From the NCBI GenBank assembly GCA_964432995.1, contig CAYSPU010000036.1, positions 1-29,771 of the forward strand: 29,771 bases of DNA, in the 5' to 3' direction. Numbering within the stretch: the first letter of the stretch is position 1; every line of letters begins with the position of its first letter. This DNA comes from CAYSPU01 sp964432995 (GTDB lineage: Bacteria > Verrucomicrobiota > Verrucomicrobiia > Limisphaerales > JAHDYP01). Of the stretch, positions 9,720-16,933 are shown one piece after another. The notes below the pieces were generated by a model. That model worked only from the letters and a program-made list of their open reading frames with translations, ran no database searches and had not been told where the DNA came from. The position numbers and the translations under genes are program-made.

Positions 9720-11093
9720 TCAGACACCTTTGACTTCCCAGCCCTTCCGGTAGCTCCGGCGCAGGTGGCGCTCCGCCTCCTTGAAGTTCGGGATGCGCAC
9801 CCGCTTCGCGTCCCACTCCAGCTTCTGTTCCGGACACCGAATCGCCACCGTACCCAGGAGGATCGCCTCGGTCATCGGCCCCGTCTGCGCGAAATGCGAT
9901 TCGCACGTCGCCCCGCCCAGGCAGGCATCGGCGAAGTGATGATAGTGGTTGCGCGCCTCGAACTTCGGCCGCGGGTAGTCCTTGAACTTCTCTTCCGGGA
10001 AGAGCATGGGCGATGTCCCCAGCGGATTGAGCAGCGCGCCCTCCGTCCCGATGATCATCGCCGACTCGGCCGGGTAGTCCTCGACCGTGTAGATCGCCCG
10101 GATCTCCTTGGGCGGGAAATACTCCCCGTCGAACCACTCCAGCGTCCATTCCTTCTCCTCGGTCAGCTCGTTTCCGGGAAACACCCAGGTGATGTGGTCG
10201 CCTTGCGGCCAGGTGTCGGCCCGCCGAGCAGACGACTCCTTCCAGGATTGCTGGACTTCGGCCACGACCGACTTGGGCGGCTGCATCTTCAGTCCTTTCC
10301 ACACCGCGTCGAAGACGTGGCACCCGATGTCGCCCGACCAGCCGGTGCCGAAGTCGAGCCACGCCCGCCACTTGACCGGATGGTAGATTCCCGGGGCGTA
10401 GGGACGCGTCGGCGCCGTGCCGATCCACAGGTCCCAGTCGAGGCTGGCGGGCGCCGGCTCGCCTTGCGCCGGGCGTGGACCCGGCAGCCGGTAATCCTGC
10501 ACCGCCCCCGGCCGGTTCGAACAGAGATAGGCGCGCTGGACCTTCCCGATGGCGCCGGACCGTAGGAGATGGACCGCCGTGCGATCGCCGCTACTTGAGG
10601 CCATCTGCGTTCCCAGTTGGGTGACGACCTTCTTTTTCACCGCGGCCTCGGTCAAGGCCCGCACCTCGGCCACATCGTGGCACATCGGTTTCTGGCAGTA
10701 GACGTGTTTCCCGCGCCGAATCGCCGTCAGCGCGATCGCGCCGTGCATGTGGTCCGGCACCGCGATATTCACCGAGTCGATCCGCGCGCCCTCCTTCTCG
10801 AGCAGTTCCCTCCAGTCGCGATAACGGCGGGCGCCCGGCACCGCTTTCGCCGCGGTGTCAAGGGCCTTGGCGTCCACATCGCAGATTGCGGCCACCTCCA
10901 CGCGCGGATGACCCTTGAAGTTGAGCAGGTCGTGTTCCCCCATGCCGCCGGAGCCGATGCACGCGTGCTGCAGCCGGCTGTTGGGCGAGGATGCGGTCCA
11001 CGCCGAGTCGGCGACAAACGGGGCGGCCAGAGTGACGGCGCCGGCGGACCTCAGGAATTGGCGACGGGTGAGGGAGCAGGAGGCAGTGTTCAT
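9720..11093 (-). CDS. Gfo/Idh/MocA-family oxidoreductase with Tat signal
   Basis: Predicted 457-residue NAD(P)-dependent oxidoreductase of the type that acts on sugars, inositols or related polyols. The ATG at 11093 gives a twin-arginine signal, TRRQFLRSAGAVTLAAPFVA, so the protein is probably exported folded with its cofactor. A Rossmann motif follows (ACIGSGGMGEHDLLNF, then VAAICDVDAKAL). Next is the family's KP motif as QKPMCHDVAEV, where Gln replaces the more usual Glu, and then the C-terminal dimerisation/substrate domain. An open frame continues about 124 codons upstream, but that stretch looks like translated non-coding DNA. The gene converges on the lamin-tail gene with only 5 bases between stops. 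Exported members of this family are numerous in Planctomycetes and Verrucomicrobia. The substrate is not predictable. Confidence 0.92.
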   Translation of the reverse strand: MNTASCSLTRRQFLRSAGAVTLAAPFVADSAWTASSPNSRLQHACIGSGGMGEHDLLNFKGHPRVEVAAICDVDAKALDTAAKAVPGARRYRDWRELLEKEGARIDSVNIAVPDHMHGAIALTAIRRGKHVYCQKPMCHDVAEVRALTEAAVKKKVVTQLGTQMASSSGDRTAVHLLRSGAIGKVQRAYLCSNRPGAVQDYRLPGPRPAQGEPAPASLDWDLWIGTAPTRPYAPGIYHPVKWRAWLDFGTGWSGDIGCHVFDAVWKGLKMQPPKSVVAEVQQSWKESSARRADTWPQGDHITWVFPGNELTEEKEWTLEWFDGEYFPPKEIRAIYTVEDYPAESAMIIGTEGALLNPLGTSPMLFPEEKFKDYPRPKFEARNHYHHFADACLGGATCESHFAQTGPMTEAILLGTVAIRCPEQKLEWDAKRVRIPNFKEAERHLRRSYRKGWEVKGV

Positions 11094-11273
11094 GGAGACG
11101 AGAAGCCTCGCGCAGCATGGGGTGTCTTGGCCGGAGGCATGACCATGGACTATCAGGTCTTCCCGTCCTTTCCAAGCTGGAACTCCGCAGCAATGGACGC
11201 ACCAGTGCATTCGGAGGTTGTCAGTCACCAGTCCGCGTCGGTGAGCGGTCCGGAGCGCGACCGGTCCCCGGTC

Positions 11274-11340
11274 GCAGCAGCCGCGCGGGGCGGTGGAGCG
11301 CCGATGGTTCGAGAACGCGTCCGGCCGGTGCGGCTGCTGC
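11274..11340. repeat. 11-bp inverted repeat with 45-nt spacer
   Basis: GCAGCAGCCGC at 11274-11284 is the exact reverse complement of GCGGCTGCTGC at 11330-11340. The GC-rich spacer could fold further. It may be a REP-type element or a 5'-leader hairpin of the downstream oxidoreductase. In DNA this GC-rich, a chance 11-bp match is possible. Confidence 0.4.
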
Positions 11341-11538
11341 CCGCCGGGACGTCGGGCGGTCCGGAGCGAGCAGGCGCCTCCTTCGCGGAAGCTGCGGATG
11401 CCAGGGGTGTGGGCCGCGCGCCGACAACCTGGGGATGCACCGTGGACGCACCCCCACACGGACACTGTGGCCCAGGCGCCGCGGCAGCTCCCTTGAGGAA
11501 AGAGGAAATCGCATCACAACGGGAACGGCCGTCGGACT

Positions 11539-11582
11539 GCAGTGCAACCTTTTGTCGTATATACGACAAAAGGTTGCACTGC
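11539..11582. repeat. Perfect 44-bp palindrome (22-bp arms, no spacer)
   Basis: Base-by-base comparison shows that 11539-11560 is the exact reverse complement of 11561-11582. Symmetry breaks at 11538/11583 (T against T). The centre reads GTCGTATATACGAC and the outer arms carry TTTTG/CAAAA and GCAGTGCAAC/GTTGCACTGC. It is AT-rich at the core inside a GC-rich stretch, so it is not a product of base composition. The innermost GTATATAC fits the GT-N-TA-N-AC operator consensus described for HutC-type GntR regulators. It lies about 102 bases past the hydrolase stop and 446 bases before the oxidoreductase start. It could be an operator, a cruciform or recombination site, or a factor-dependent terminator. 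Confidence 0.9.
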
Positions 11583-11684
11583 TTGCCGAGGGGCGCTTTG
11601 CCGCCGTGCTCAGGGACAATCGGGGTGCACGCCGACCCGCGATCGCCGCCGGTGGCCTTTCAGCGGAGAAGGGCGGGCCAAGAT

Positions 11685-13397
11685 CTATGGCGCCACCGGC
11701 AGGAGGAGGTGCGACGGATGGGACTTCGAGAGGTGTAGCGTGTTGCGAGCGGGGCGAGTGGCGGAGCCTTGGCGGAAGGGCGCGCCGGTGTTCGGATTCG
11801 GGTCATAGGCCGGGGCGCTGCTCGAGGTGACCAGCACGCGCAGTCGGTGACCGCGGTTGAACACGATGCTGGTCGACCACAAGTCCACGTCAAAGGCGTA
11901 AACCTTGCCGGGCCTCAGCAGTCGCTCCCGCGCCAGCGACGTCCGATGCCGCGCCCGGAGGATCCCTTCGCAGATGTTGAACGAACGACCATCCGGGTAC
12001 ACATCGCAGAGCTTGACCAGGAAGTCGGTATCGGGCGCGTCACTGCTGGCGAACAGCCGGGCGCGGACGCGGCCGGTGACCTCCAGCGGCGCGGTCAAGG
12101 GGCCGGTGCTGAACACCAGCACGTCGGGGCGCTGCTCGAGCGCCCGCTGATCCCGGGGACCGGCCGGCAACGTCAGTTCGTAGCCCCCAATTGTCGGAGC
12201 CGGATTCGTCGGGTCGTAGACATAGGCCAGAGCCCCTGTTCCGGCAGGCGCGGAGGCGGACAACGTTCGGTCCTCATGCAGGTAGTAGCGAGTGGGGCGG
12301 GTCGGGACTGGCGGCCAAGCGTTGGCGGTGCGCCAGGCATTGCCGGGCGCGTTGGCATCGGTGACATCGCCCATGACGTAGTAGGTGACCGGTGGCAGCT
12401 CGTCGACGCCGTTGTCCTGGCCCTTCAGGTGGCAGTCGAACCAGCGAAACTCGTCCTGCACCTGGTTGGGGGGGCGTTTGGCATCGGGGAAGGTCAACTC
12501 GCCAGCCTTGTCGGTCAGCACGCCGTGCGTCCACGGGCCCAGCAACAGCTTCTGCCTCCCGCGTGCGCCTGCGCCCCCGCGCTCCTGACAGCCGAGCAAG
12601 GCGTCGATGGTGCCCTGGGCGAAGATGTCGAAATAGCCGCCGATGTGGAGGATGGGCCAGCGGACGTACTTGAGTCGGCGATTCAGATCACGTGCCTGCC
12701 AGTAGGCGTCGTAGTTCGGGTGGGCGGTCCAGATTTCGAGGGCCTTCGGGCTGAACTGGCTCACGCGGAGCCAGTCCTCGATCATCGCCTTGCGGAAGAC
12801 CCCGCCGCGGTAGATGCCGCCTTCATAGAGGTCGGGCGCCGCCACGGTGACATGCTGGCACGCGACCCGGTCGGTGCCGCTCCCTGCCAATTGGTATTGG
12901 GTGATCCCCAACGCGGAACCGCCATACGTCCCGATCCGCCCGTTGCACCAGGGCTGTTGGGCAATCCATTTGACAGTGTCGAATCCGTCCCAACCGTCGG
13001 ACCAACCATCCGCGTGAAACGGCAGGTTCTCGCCCTTGGAGGCGAAGCGACCCCGGGTATCCTGGATGACGATGGCGTAGCCATGGCGCGCGCCGCCGCG
13101 CCCGATCTCTCCCCCCATTGCCTTGCTGTAGGGCGAGCGCAGCAGGACCACGGGGAACGGCGGCGGCGCGTCCGGCAGGTAGACGTCCGTCGACAACTCG
13201 ATGCCGTCGCGCATGCGCACCGCCTGTGTCGTCGCGGCGGGGGCGACAGACTCGGCGGCCTGGGCCAGGACGGTCCAGATGCAGAGTGCGCCTGTTGCCG
13301 CGTTGAGCCAGTGCGCACACTGGAAACCGAAGTTCACCCTGGGCGGCCGCCCATCGCCGGAGGCCCGAAGGGCCTTGAGTATCTGGCATTTGACCAT
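11685..13397 (-). CDS. CocE/NonD family serine hydrolase (X-Pro dipeptidyl-peptidase fold), exported
   Basis: This 570-residue hydrolase acts on esters or amides; members include cocaine esterase and X-Pro or acyl-peptide hydrolases. The N-terminal half is an alpha/beta-hydrolase (TTQAVRMRDGIELSTDVYLP, then PVVLLRSPYSK). The probable triad is Ser161 in GTYGGSALG, Asp257 in GGYFDIF and His291 in LGPWTHG. Their spacing matches the CocE layout. The C-terminal half is the jelly-roll domain (PLEVTGRVRARLFASSDAPDTDF), ending in the usual NTLHLSKSHPSHLLLPV. The start is uncertain. ATG 13397 leaves a 30-residue lead before a hydrophobic segment (ATGALCIWTVLAQAAES). GTG 13337 would give a conventional signal peptide. 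The open frame upstream of 13397 is not protein-like. The substrate is unknown. Confidence 0.9.
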   Translation of the reverse strand: MVKCQILKALRASGDGRPPRVNFGFQCAHWLNAATGALCIWTVLAQAAESVAPAATTQAVRMRDGIELSTDVYLPDAPPPFPVVLLRSPYSKAMGGEIGRGGARHGYAIVIQDTRGRFASKGENLPFHADGWSDGWDGFDTVKWIAQQPWCNGRIGTYGGSALGITQYQLAGSGTDRVACQHVTVAAPDLYEGGIYRGGVFRKAMIEDWLRVSQFSPKALEIWTAHPNYDAYWQARDLNRRLKYVRWPILHIGGYFDIFAQGTIDALLGCQERGGAGARGRQKLLLGPWTHGVLTDKAGELTFPDAKRPPNQVQDEFRWFDCHLKGQDNGVDELPPVTYYVMGDVTDANAPGNAWRTANAWPPVPTRPTRYYLHEDRTLSASAPAGTGALAYVYDPTNPAPTIGGYELTLPAGPRDQRALEQRPDVLVFSTGPLTAPLEVTGRVRARLFASSDAPDTDFLVKLCDVYPDGRSFNICEGILRARHRTSLARERLLRPGKVYAFDVDLWSTSIVFNRGHRLRVLVTSSSAPAYDPNPNTGAPFRQGSATRPARNTLHLSKSHPSHLLLPVAP

Positions 13398-13404
13398 GTC
13401 GCGC

Positions 13405-13433
13405 AGACTAGCGGCAGGGCGACAGTGGAACAA
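13405..13433 (-). promoter_or_regulatory. Possible weak sigma70-type promoter of the CocE-like gene
   Basis: On the - strand TTGTTC (13433-13428), a 17-base spacer and TAGTCT (13410-13405) lie just before the ATG at 13397. Spacing is ideal but each hexamer matches consensus at only three positions. If real, the message would be nearly leaderless for the ATG at 13397, which would favour the GTG at 13337. Confidence 0.22.
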
Positions 13434-13512
13434 GAATGAACGGGATGGGCAGGCTGGGGGGCGCGCAGTCTGACCCCGCCCCCGCGTCGGCCTGCTTTGC
13501 GCGCCGCGAGTG

Positions 13513-13529
13513 CCCGCCGCTCTGGCGGG
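13513..13529 (-). terminator. Possible hairpin downstream of the ATPase gene
   Basis: CCCGCC-(5-base loop)-GGCGGG lies 140 bases past the stop of the GspE-like gene and before the CocE-like gene. The stem is only 6 bp and no T-run follows on the - strand, so intrinsic termination is doubtful. Otherwise the 272 bases between the two genes hold nothing recognisable. Confidence 0.25.
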
Positions 13530-13669
13530 AAAGCAACGCTCGACCCAACGAGAGCGGCTTCTGGAGTTGGGGCGGGCCTCCGCCTCGGACCTCGCTGCGC
13601 CCGGGGACGCGCGCAGTCGGTGACCGATTCCCGGGCGCGACTCCGGGTCCTGGAGCGAGGCTACTTCGC

Positions 13670-15412
13670 TTACCGGACGGGGGAGAGCATTTCGCCGCCG
13701 ACGAGGCGGGTCATGCGTTGCTGTTCGGAGACGGGGATCAAGCCCGCCTGGACCTTTTGCCAGCCCGCATCCCGCAGGGAGCGCCAACCGTAGCGCCGCG
13801 CCGCAGCGCGCAACTGCCCGGCATGCGCGCCGGGCACAATCCGGTCCGCGATGTCCTCGTTGATGAGGAAGAACTCATAGATGGCGACGCGCCCCCGGGC
13901 GCCACGGTTGCTGCATTCCTCGCAACCGCGTCCGCGGGACGCGCGGACGGCGGTCGGTTCGATGTGCAGGGCGGCGGCCATCTCGGCGCGCAGATCATCG
14001 GGGATCTCGGGGTCGGGTTCGAGGCAGTGGCGGCAGACGCGGCGGACCAATCGCTGGGCGATGCTGCAGACGAGGGAGGAACTGACGAGATACGGCTCGA
14101 TTTTCATCTCGAGCAACCGGGTGACGGCTCCGACGCTGTCGTTGGTGTGGAGGGTGGAGAAGACCAGATGTCCGGTTTGGGCGGCGCGCACGGCGATTTC
14201 CGCGGTTTCGGAGTCGCGGATTTCCCCGATCAGCACCACGTCCGGGTCATGGCGAAGGATTGAGCGGAGTCCGCAACTGAAGGAGAGGCCGATATCGTCG
14301 CGCACCTGGATCTGGGTGGTGCCTTCGAGCTGGTATTCGATGGGGTCTTCGATGGTGATGATTTTGCGTTCGCCGTCATTGGCGTGGGCGAGGGCGGCGT
14401 AGAGCGTGGTGGTTTTGCCGCTGCCGGTCGGTCCGGTGAGGAGCACCATTCCCTGCGGCAGGCGGGTCAGATCGGCAAACAGCGCTTCCTGCTCCGGTTC
14501 CATGCCCAATTGGTTGAGATCCAGGAAGAGGCTTTCGCGGCCCAGGATGCGGAGGCAGACGGCTTCGCCGTGTTTGGTGGGAACGATCGACACGCGCAGA
14601 TCATAGTCTCCGCCCGCCGTTTTCGTGGCGATGCAGCCGTCGTGCGGAAGCCGTTTCTCCGCGATGTTCAGGCCGGCCATGATTTTCAGGCGGGAGACGA
14701 TGCTGCCGTGTAGTTGTCGCAGGCCGCCCGGGACCGGCACGTTTTGCAGCAGGCCGTCGATCCGGTATTTGAGCCGGATGGAGTCATGATACGGTTCGAT
14801 GTGAACATCGGTCGCCTGCAGCCGCAACGCTTCGAGCAGGACCTGGTCGACGAAGTCGGCGATGGTCGAGTCGACGGTGGAACCGTCATCGATCGGTTTG
14901 ACATCGAAGACGAGTTCCTCGTCGAGGTCGCCGAGTCCGCGTTCGGCGCGGAGGCGCTGGATGGTTTCGGCGCCGAGGCCGAAGTGTTGTTTGATGGCGG
15001 CGTGGATGGAGCTTGGGGTGGCGAGGGAGATGCGGAGGCGTTTGCCGAGGAGCAGGCGGAGGTTGCCGAGGTCCATCTGGCGCGGGGGCTCGCTGAAGAC
15101 GAGGGTGAGCTGCTCGCCTTGGAGGGCGGTGGGCACCATGCGGTAGTGGAACACCAACTTGACGGGCACCAGGTCGAGGAGGGTGGGATGCAGCCGCACC
15201 TCGCTTGGGATCACGAATTCGAGATCGTGGAGGTGGGCCAGGGCGCGATAGGTATCCTCCTCGGAAGCGAAGTTGAGGTCGACGATGGCCCGGTGTTGGG
15301 AAACGCCGAGCCGCTGCTGGCGGCGCCGGACCTGTTCCAACTGCTTGGCATCGAGCTTGCCCTGTTCGAAGAGCAGGTCTCCCACCTCGCGTCGAGTCGG
15401 TTCGTTTTCCAT
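13670..15412 (-). CDS. gspE: GspE/PilB-type secretion or pilus assembly ATPase
   Basis: This 580-residue cytoplasmic hexameric ATPase drives pseudopilus or pilus assembly. The ATG at 15412 begins MENEPTRREVGDLLFEQGKL, the normal start of the N-terminal GspE domain. The ATPase core has Walker A GPTGSGKTTT (about 327), an Asp box ITIEDPIEY, Walker B VVLIGEIRDSETAE (about 390) and a His box GHLVFSTLHTND. The zinc-binding tetracysteine is present as CRHC (about 459-462) and CEEC (about 497-500). All key elements are intact. It is the last gene of the cluster and starts 26 bases after the small proline-rich gene. GspE and PilB cannot be separated by sequence alone; no PilT-like retraction ATPase is in the window. 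Confidence 0.93.
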   Translation of the reverse strand: MENEPTRREVGDLLFEQGKLDAKQLEQVRRRQQRLGVSQHRAIVDLNFASEEDTYRALAHLHDLEFVIPSEVRLHPTLLDLVPVKLVFHYRMVPTALQGEQLTLVFSEPPRQMDLGNLRLLLGKRLRISLATPSSIHAAIKQHFGLGAETIQRLRAERGLGDLDEELVFDVKPIDDGSTVDSTIADFVDQVLLEALRLQATDVHIEPYHDSIRLKYRIDGLLQNVPVPGGLRQLHGSIVSRLKIMAGLNIAEKRLPHDGCIATKTAGGDYDLRVSIVPTKHGEAVCLRILGRESLFLDLNQLGMEPEQEALFADLTRLPQGMVLLTGPTGSGKTTTLYAALAHANDGERKIITIEDPIEYQLEGTTQIQVRDDIGLSFSCGLRSILRHDPDVVLIGEIRDSETAEIAVRAAQTGHLVFSTLHTNDSVGAVTRLLEMKIEPYLVSSSLVCSIAQRLVRRVCRHCLEPDPEIPDDLRAEMAAALHIEPTAVRASRGRGCEECSNRGARGRVAIYEFFLINEDIADRIVPGAHAGQLRAAARRYGWRSLRDAGWQKVQAGLIPVSEQQRMTRLVGGEMLSPVR

Positions 15413-15438
15413 GGCAGCTTGGGCGGGTGGCGGTTTGT

Positions 15439-16035
15439 TCACGGAACCGGCACTTGGATGGACTGTGTCTTGCGGAATTCGAGCTGGTTCGTCTCCCCCG
15501 CGCGGTTGGTCAGGATGAGGAGATCCCGTTCCATGTTCTGGATGAACCAGTCGGCGATGACATTGGTTCCCGCGGTCCCGACCAGTGGGGAGCCGTCGAC
15601 TTTGAGGAACGCCCGGCGGGGGGCGTCGCCGGGGTCGATGTGTCCCAAGTAGACCAGTTCGACCTNNNNNNNNNNAGGAAGTGCGAGGGCTGTAAAAAGC
15701 CGGGCCCCGGGGGTGGGCCCAGGGAAGCCGGGTCGCCCGTGGGGGGGGGGGGGGGGGGGGGGGGGGGTTGGGGGGGGGGGGGGCTGGAACGCGGTCGTGT
15801 AGAAGGCGGTCCATTGATTGGTGGGAACGGCCAAGGAGGGCACAGCGGCCCCGGAAAGCAGGTTGGCGAACTGCCCGGCGGGGAGCAGTGCCGCCGGCGG
15901 GACCGACGTCCGCTGGCCGAGCGGGAACCGCAGCATGCCGGATCCGTAGTCGCGAATGACCAGGAACAAGAGGGCGGCGACCCCGACCAGGAGCGCCAGG
16001 GTCAGCCATCGGTCTCTCTGAATTTCCTTGAGCAT
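15439..16035 (-). CDS. Small membrane-anchored T2SS/pilus protein in GspC/PilP position, interrupted by an assembly gap
   Basis: About 198 codons, including codons made unreadable by Ns. The N-terminus MLKEIQRDRWLTLALLVGVAALLFLVI is a cytoplasmic tip plus one membrane helix. A periplasmic part carries a proline tract, and then a small beta domain (VELVYLGHIDPGD...AFLKVDGSPLVGTAGTNVIADWFIQNMERDLLILTN). That layout resembles GspC HR or PilP domains, with a xP-rich linker. It sits between the PilO-like gene (49-base gap) and the ATPase. The middle is unreliable: a run of 10 Ns and long G homopolymers fall inside the linker, so both its length and its continuous frame may be artefacts. Family assignment rests on position and architecture; I do not recognise a specific family. 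Confidence 0.65.
   Translation of the reverse strand: MLKEIQRDRWLTLALLVGVAALLFLVIRDYGSGMLRFPLGQRTSVPPAALLPAGQFANLLSGAAVPSLAVPTNQWTAFYTTAFQPPPPPTPPPPPPPPHGRPGFPGPTPGARLFTALALPXXXXVELVYLGHIDPGDAPRRAFLKVDGSPLVGTAGTNVIADWFIQNMERDLLILTNRAGETNQLEFRKTQSIQVPVP
15666..15783. other. Assembly gap (10 N) and low-quality poly-G flank
   Basis: Ten Ns occupy 15666-15675. The next 65 bases are unlike the surrounding coding sequence. They lead into 27 consecutive Gs (15741-15767), TT, and 14 more Gs (15770-15783). Real codons for a proline-rich linker may start the run, but a homopolymer of this length beside an N gap points to a contig end of poor quality. Confidence 0.9.
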
Positions 16036-16084
16036 GCTTGTCCGCCGATGCGTCCCGGCCGGCCGGCGGCGGGGCGCTGGGGTT

Positions 16085-16927
16085 TCACTCCAGCCTGTCG
16101 CGCTTCATCAGGGCGAATCCGCTCGTGGTCAACTCCAAACGCACTCCCTCCAGTTGTTCCCGGGATTCCTTGCGCATCAGGATTCGCTGCAGGAACAGGC
16201 CGGGCTTGCCTTTCGGCGGGTTGGCGACGCCTCGCGTTTGCAGTTCGGCCTCGGCGAGCGGGAGCATTTCGAGGAATCGATTCGCGGCGGTGGCGGAGCC
16301 GAGCACCTCGAGGCGAATGGGGAGTTCGACGAGGATTTCGGGGGCGTTGGTGCTGGCGGTGTGGATCCGGGCCGGCAAGGTCTGGAGTCCCACGACCTGG
16401 TCCAGGCCGCATTGGAGTGCCGATCGCACGGCATGGTGGGCCACGGCCAGGTGCGGCCACAAGAGGACGGGCGGTTGCCGTTCGTCGACGCTGTATTCGG
16501 GGAATCCGGAAGCGACGGAGGGCTGGAGAGCGACCTTTCGCTCTTGGGCGAGGCGGGTGAGTTCCTCGATGCGGGTTTGGCGTTCGTTTCCGAAGTCAAT
16601 CAGCCGGAAGGATTCTTCCAGGCGCGCGGCGGTTGCCGGATCGAATTGGAGCCGTTCCCGCACCACTTCGAGCAACTGGTTCAGGGCGGTGCCGGACCGG
16701 TTGACCTCGTTGCGCAAGTCGAGAATCCGCGAGACGTAGTCGCCCCCGAAGGCATTGGTTTGGGGGCTGGCCGATTGGAGTTCCTGCCACAACTGAGTCA
16801 GCGGCTGATCCAACTCGGCAATCTGCTGCGTCAGCCGCCGGTACACGACCACGTAGTAGAGGGCCAAACAGAACCCGAGCAGGATCAGGCTCCGCTGGAC
16901 TCGTGATCGTCTTCGCGCACTGAGCAT
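16085..16927 (-). CDS. PilO/GspM-like inner-membrane assembly protein
   Basis: 280 residues: a basic N-terminus (MLSARRRSRVQRSL), one membrane helix (about 12-30, ILLGFCLALYYVVVY) and a predicted coiled coil rich in Leu/Gln/Glu. A periplasmic alpha/beta domain follows (IHTASTNAPEILVELPIRLEVLGSATAANRFLEMLPLAEAELQTRGVANPP). That domain has the ferredoxin-like pattern of PilO and GspM, including the LEVxGSxxxxxRFLExL segment. It starts 6 bases after the stop of the PilM-PilN fusion, the expected place for the partner of PilN or GspL. No single diagnostic motif exists for the family, so the call rests on architecture plus context. Confidence 0.7.
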   Translation of the reverse strand: MLSARRRSRVQRSLILLGFCLALYYVVVYRRLTQQIAELDQPLTQLWQELQSASPQTNAFGGDYVSRILDLRNEVNRSGTALNQLLEVVRERLQFDPATAARLEESFRLIDFGNERQTRIEELTRLAQERKVALQPSVASGFPEYSVDERQPPVLLWPHLAVAHHAVRSALQCGLDQVVGLQTLPARIHTASTNAPEILVELPIRLEVLGSATAANRFLEMLPLAEAELQTRGVANPPKGKPGLFLQRILMRKESREQLEGVRLELTTSGFALMKRDRLE

Positions 16928-16933
16928 GAGTGG

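Larger units (their letters stand above)
11094..11684. other. 591-base gene-free stretch with inverted repeats
   Basis: It lies between two - strand genes, upstream of the exported oxidoreductase and downstream of the CocE-like hydrolase. No frame here looks like a protein: candidate translations are Arg/Pro/Ala-rich shadows. It holds the 44-bp palindrome (11539-11582) and an 11-bp inverted repeat (11274-11284 with 11330-11340, GCAGCAGCCGC / GCGGCTGCTGC). I see no convincing sigma70 promoter for the oxidoreductase and no good Shine-Dalgarno before its ATG. Confidence 0.7.

Noticed and set aside
11094..11465. Upstream in-frame extension of the Gfo/Idh/MocA gene
   Set aside because: The extension is Arg/Pro/His-rich and separates the Tat signal from the N-terminus, where it must be; ATG 11093 is the sound start.
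11838..13626. 16-bp direct repeat GCGCAGTCGGTGACCG at 11838-11853 and 13611-13626, near both ends of the CocE-like gene
   Set aside because: One copy is ordinary coding sequence (GHRLR) of the jelly-roll domain. Flanks do not extend the match and there is no transposase, so a chance match or decayed duplication is likelier than an attachment-site pair.
13398..13787. Upstream in-frame extension of the CocE-like gene
   Set aside because: It runs into the end of the ATPase gene and looks like translated non-coding sequence.
15413..16009. Upstream extension of the ATPase frame through the N gap
   Set aside because: It overlaps the small linker-rich gene in another frame and passes through Ns; MENEPTRREVGDLL is a normal GspE-type start.
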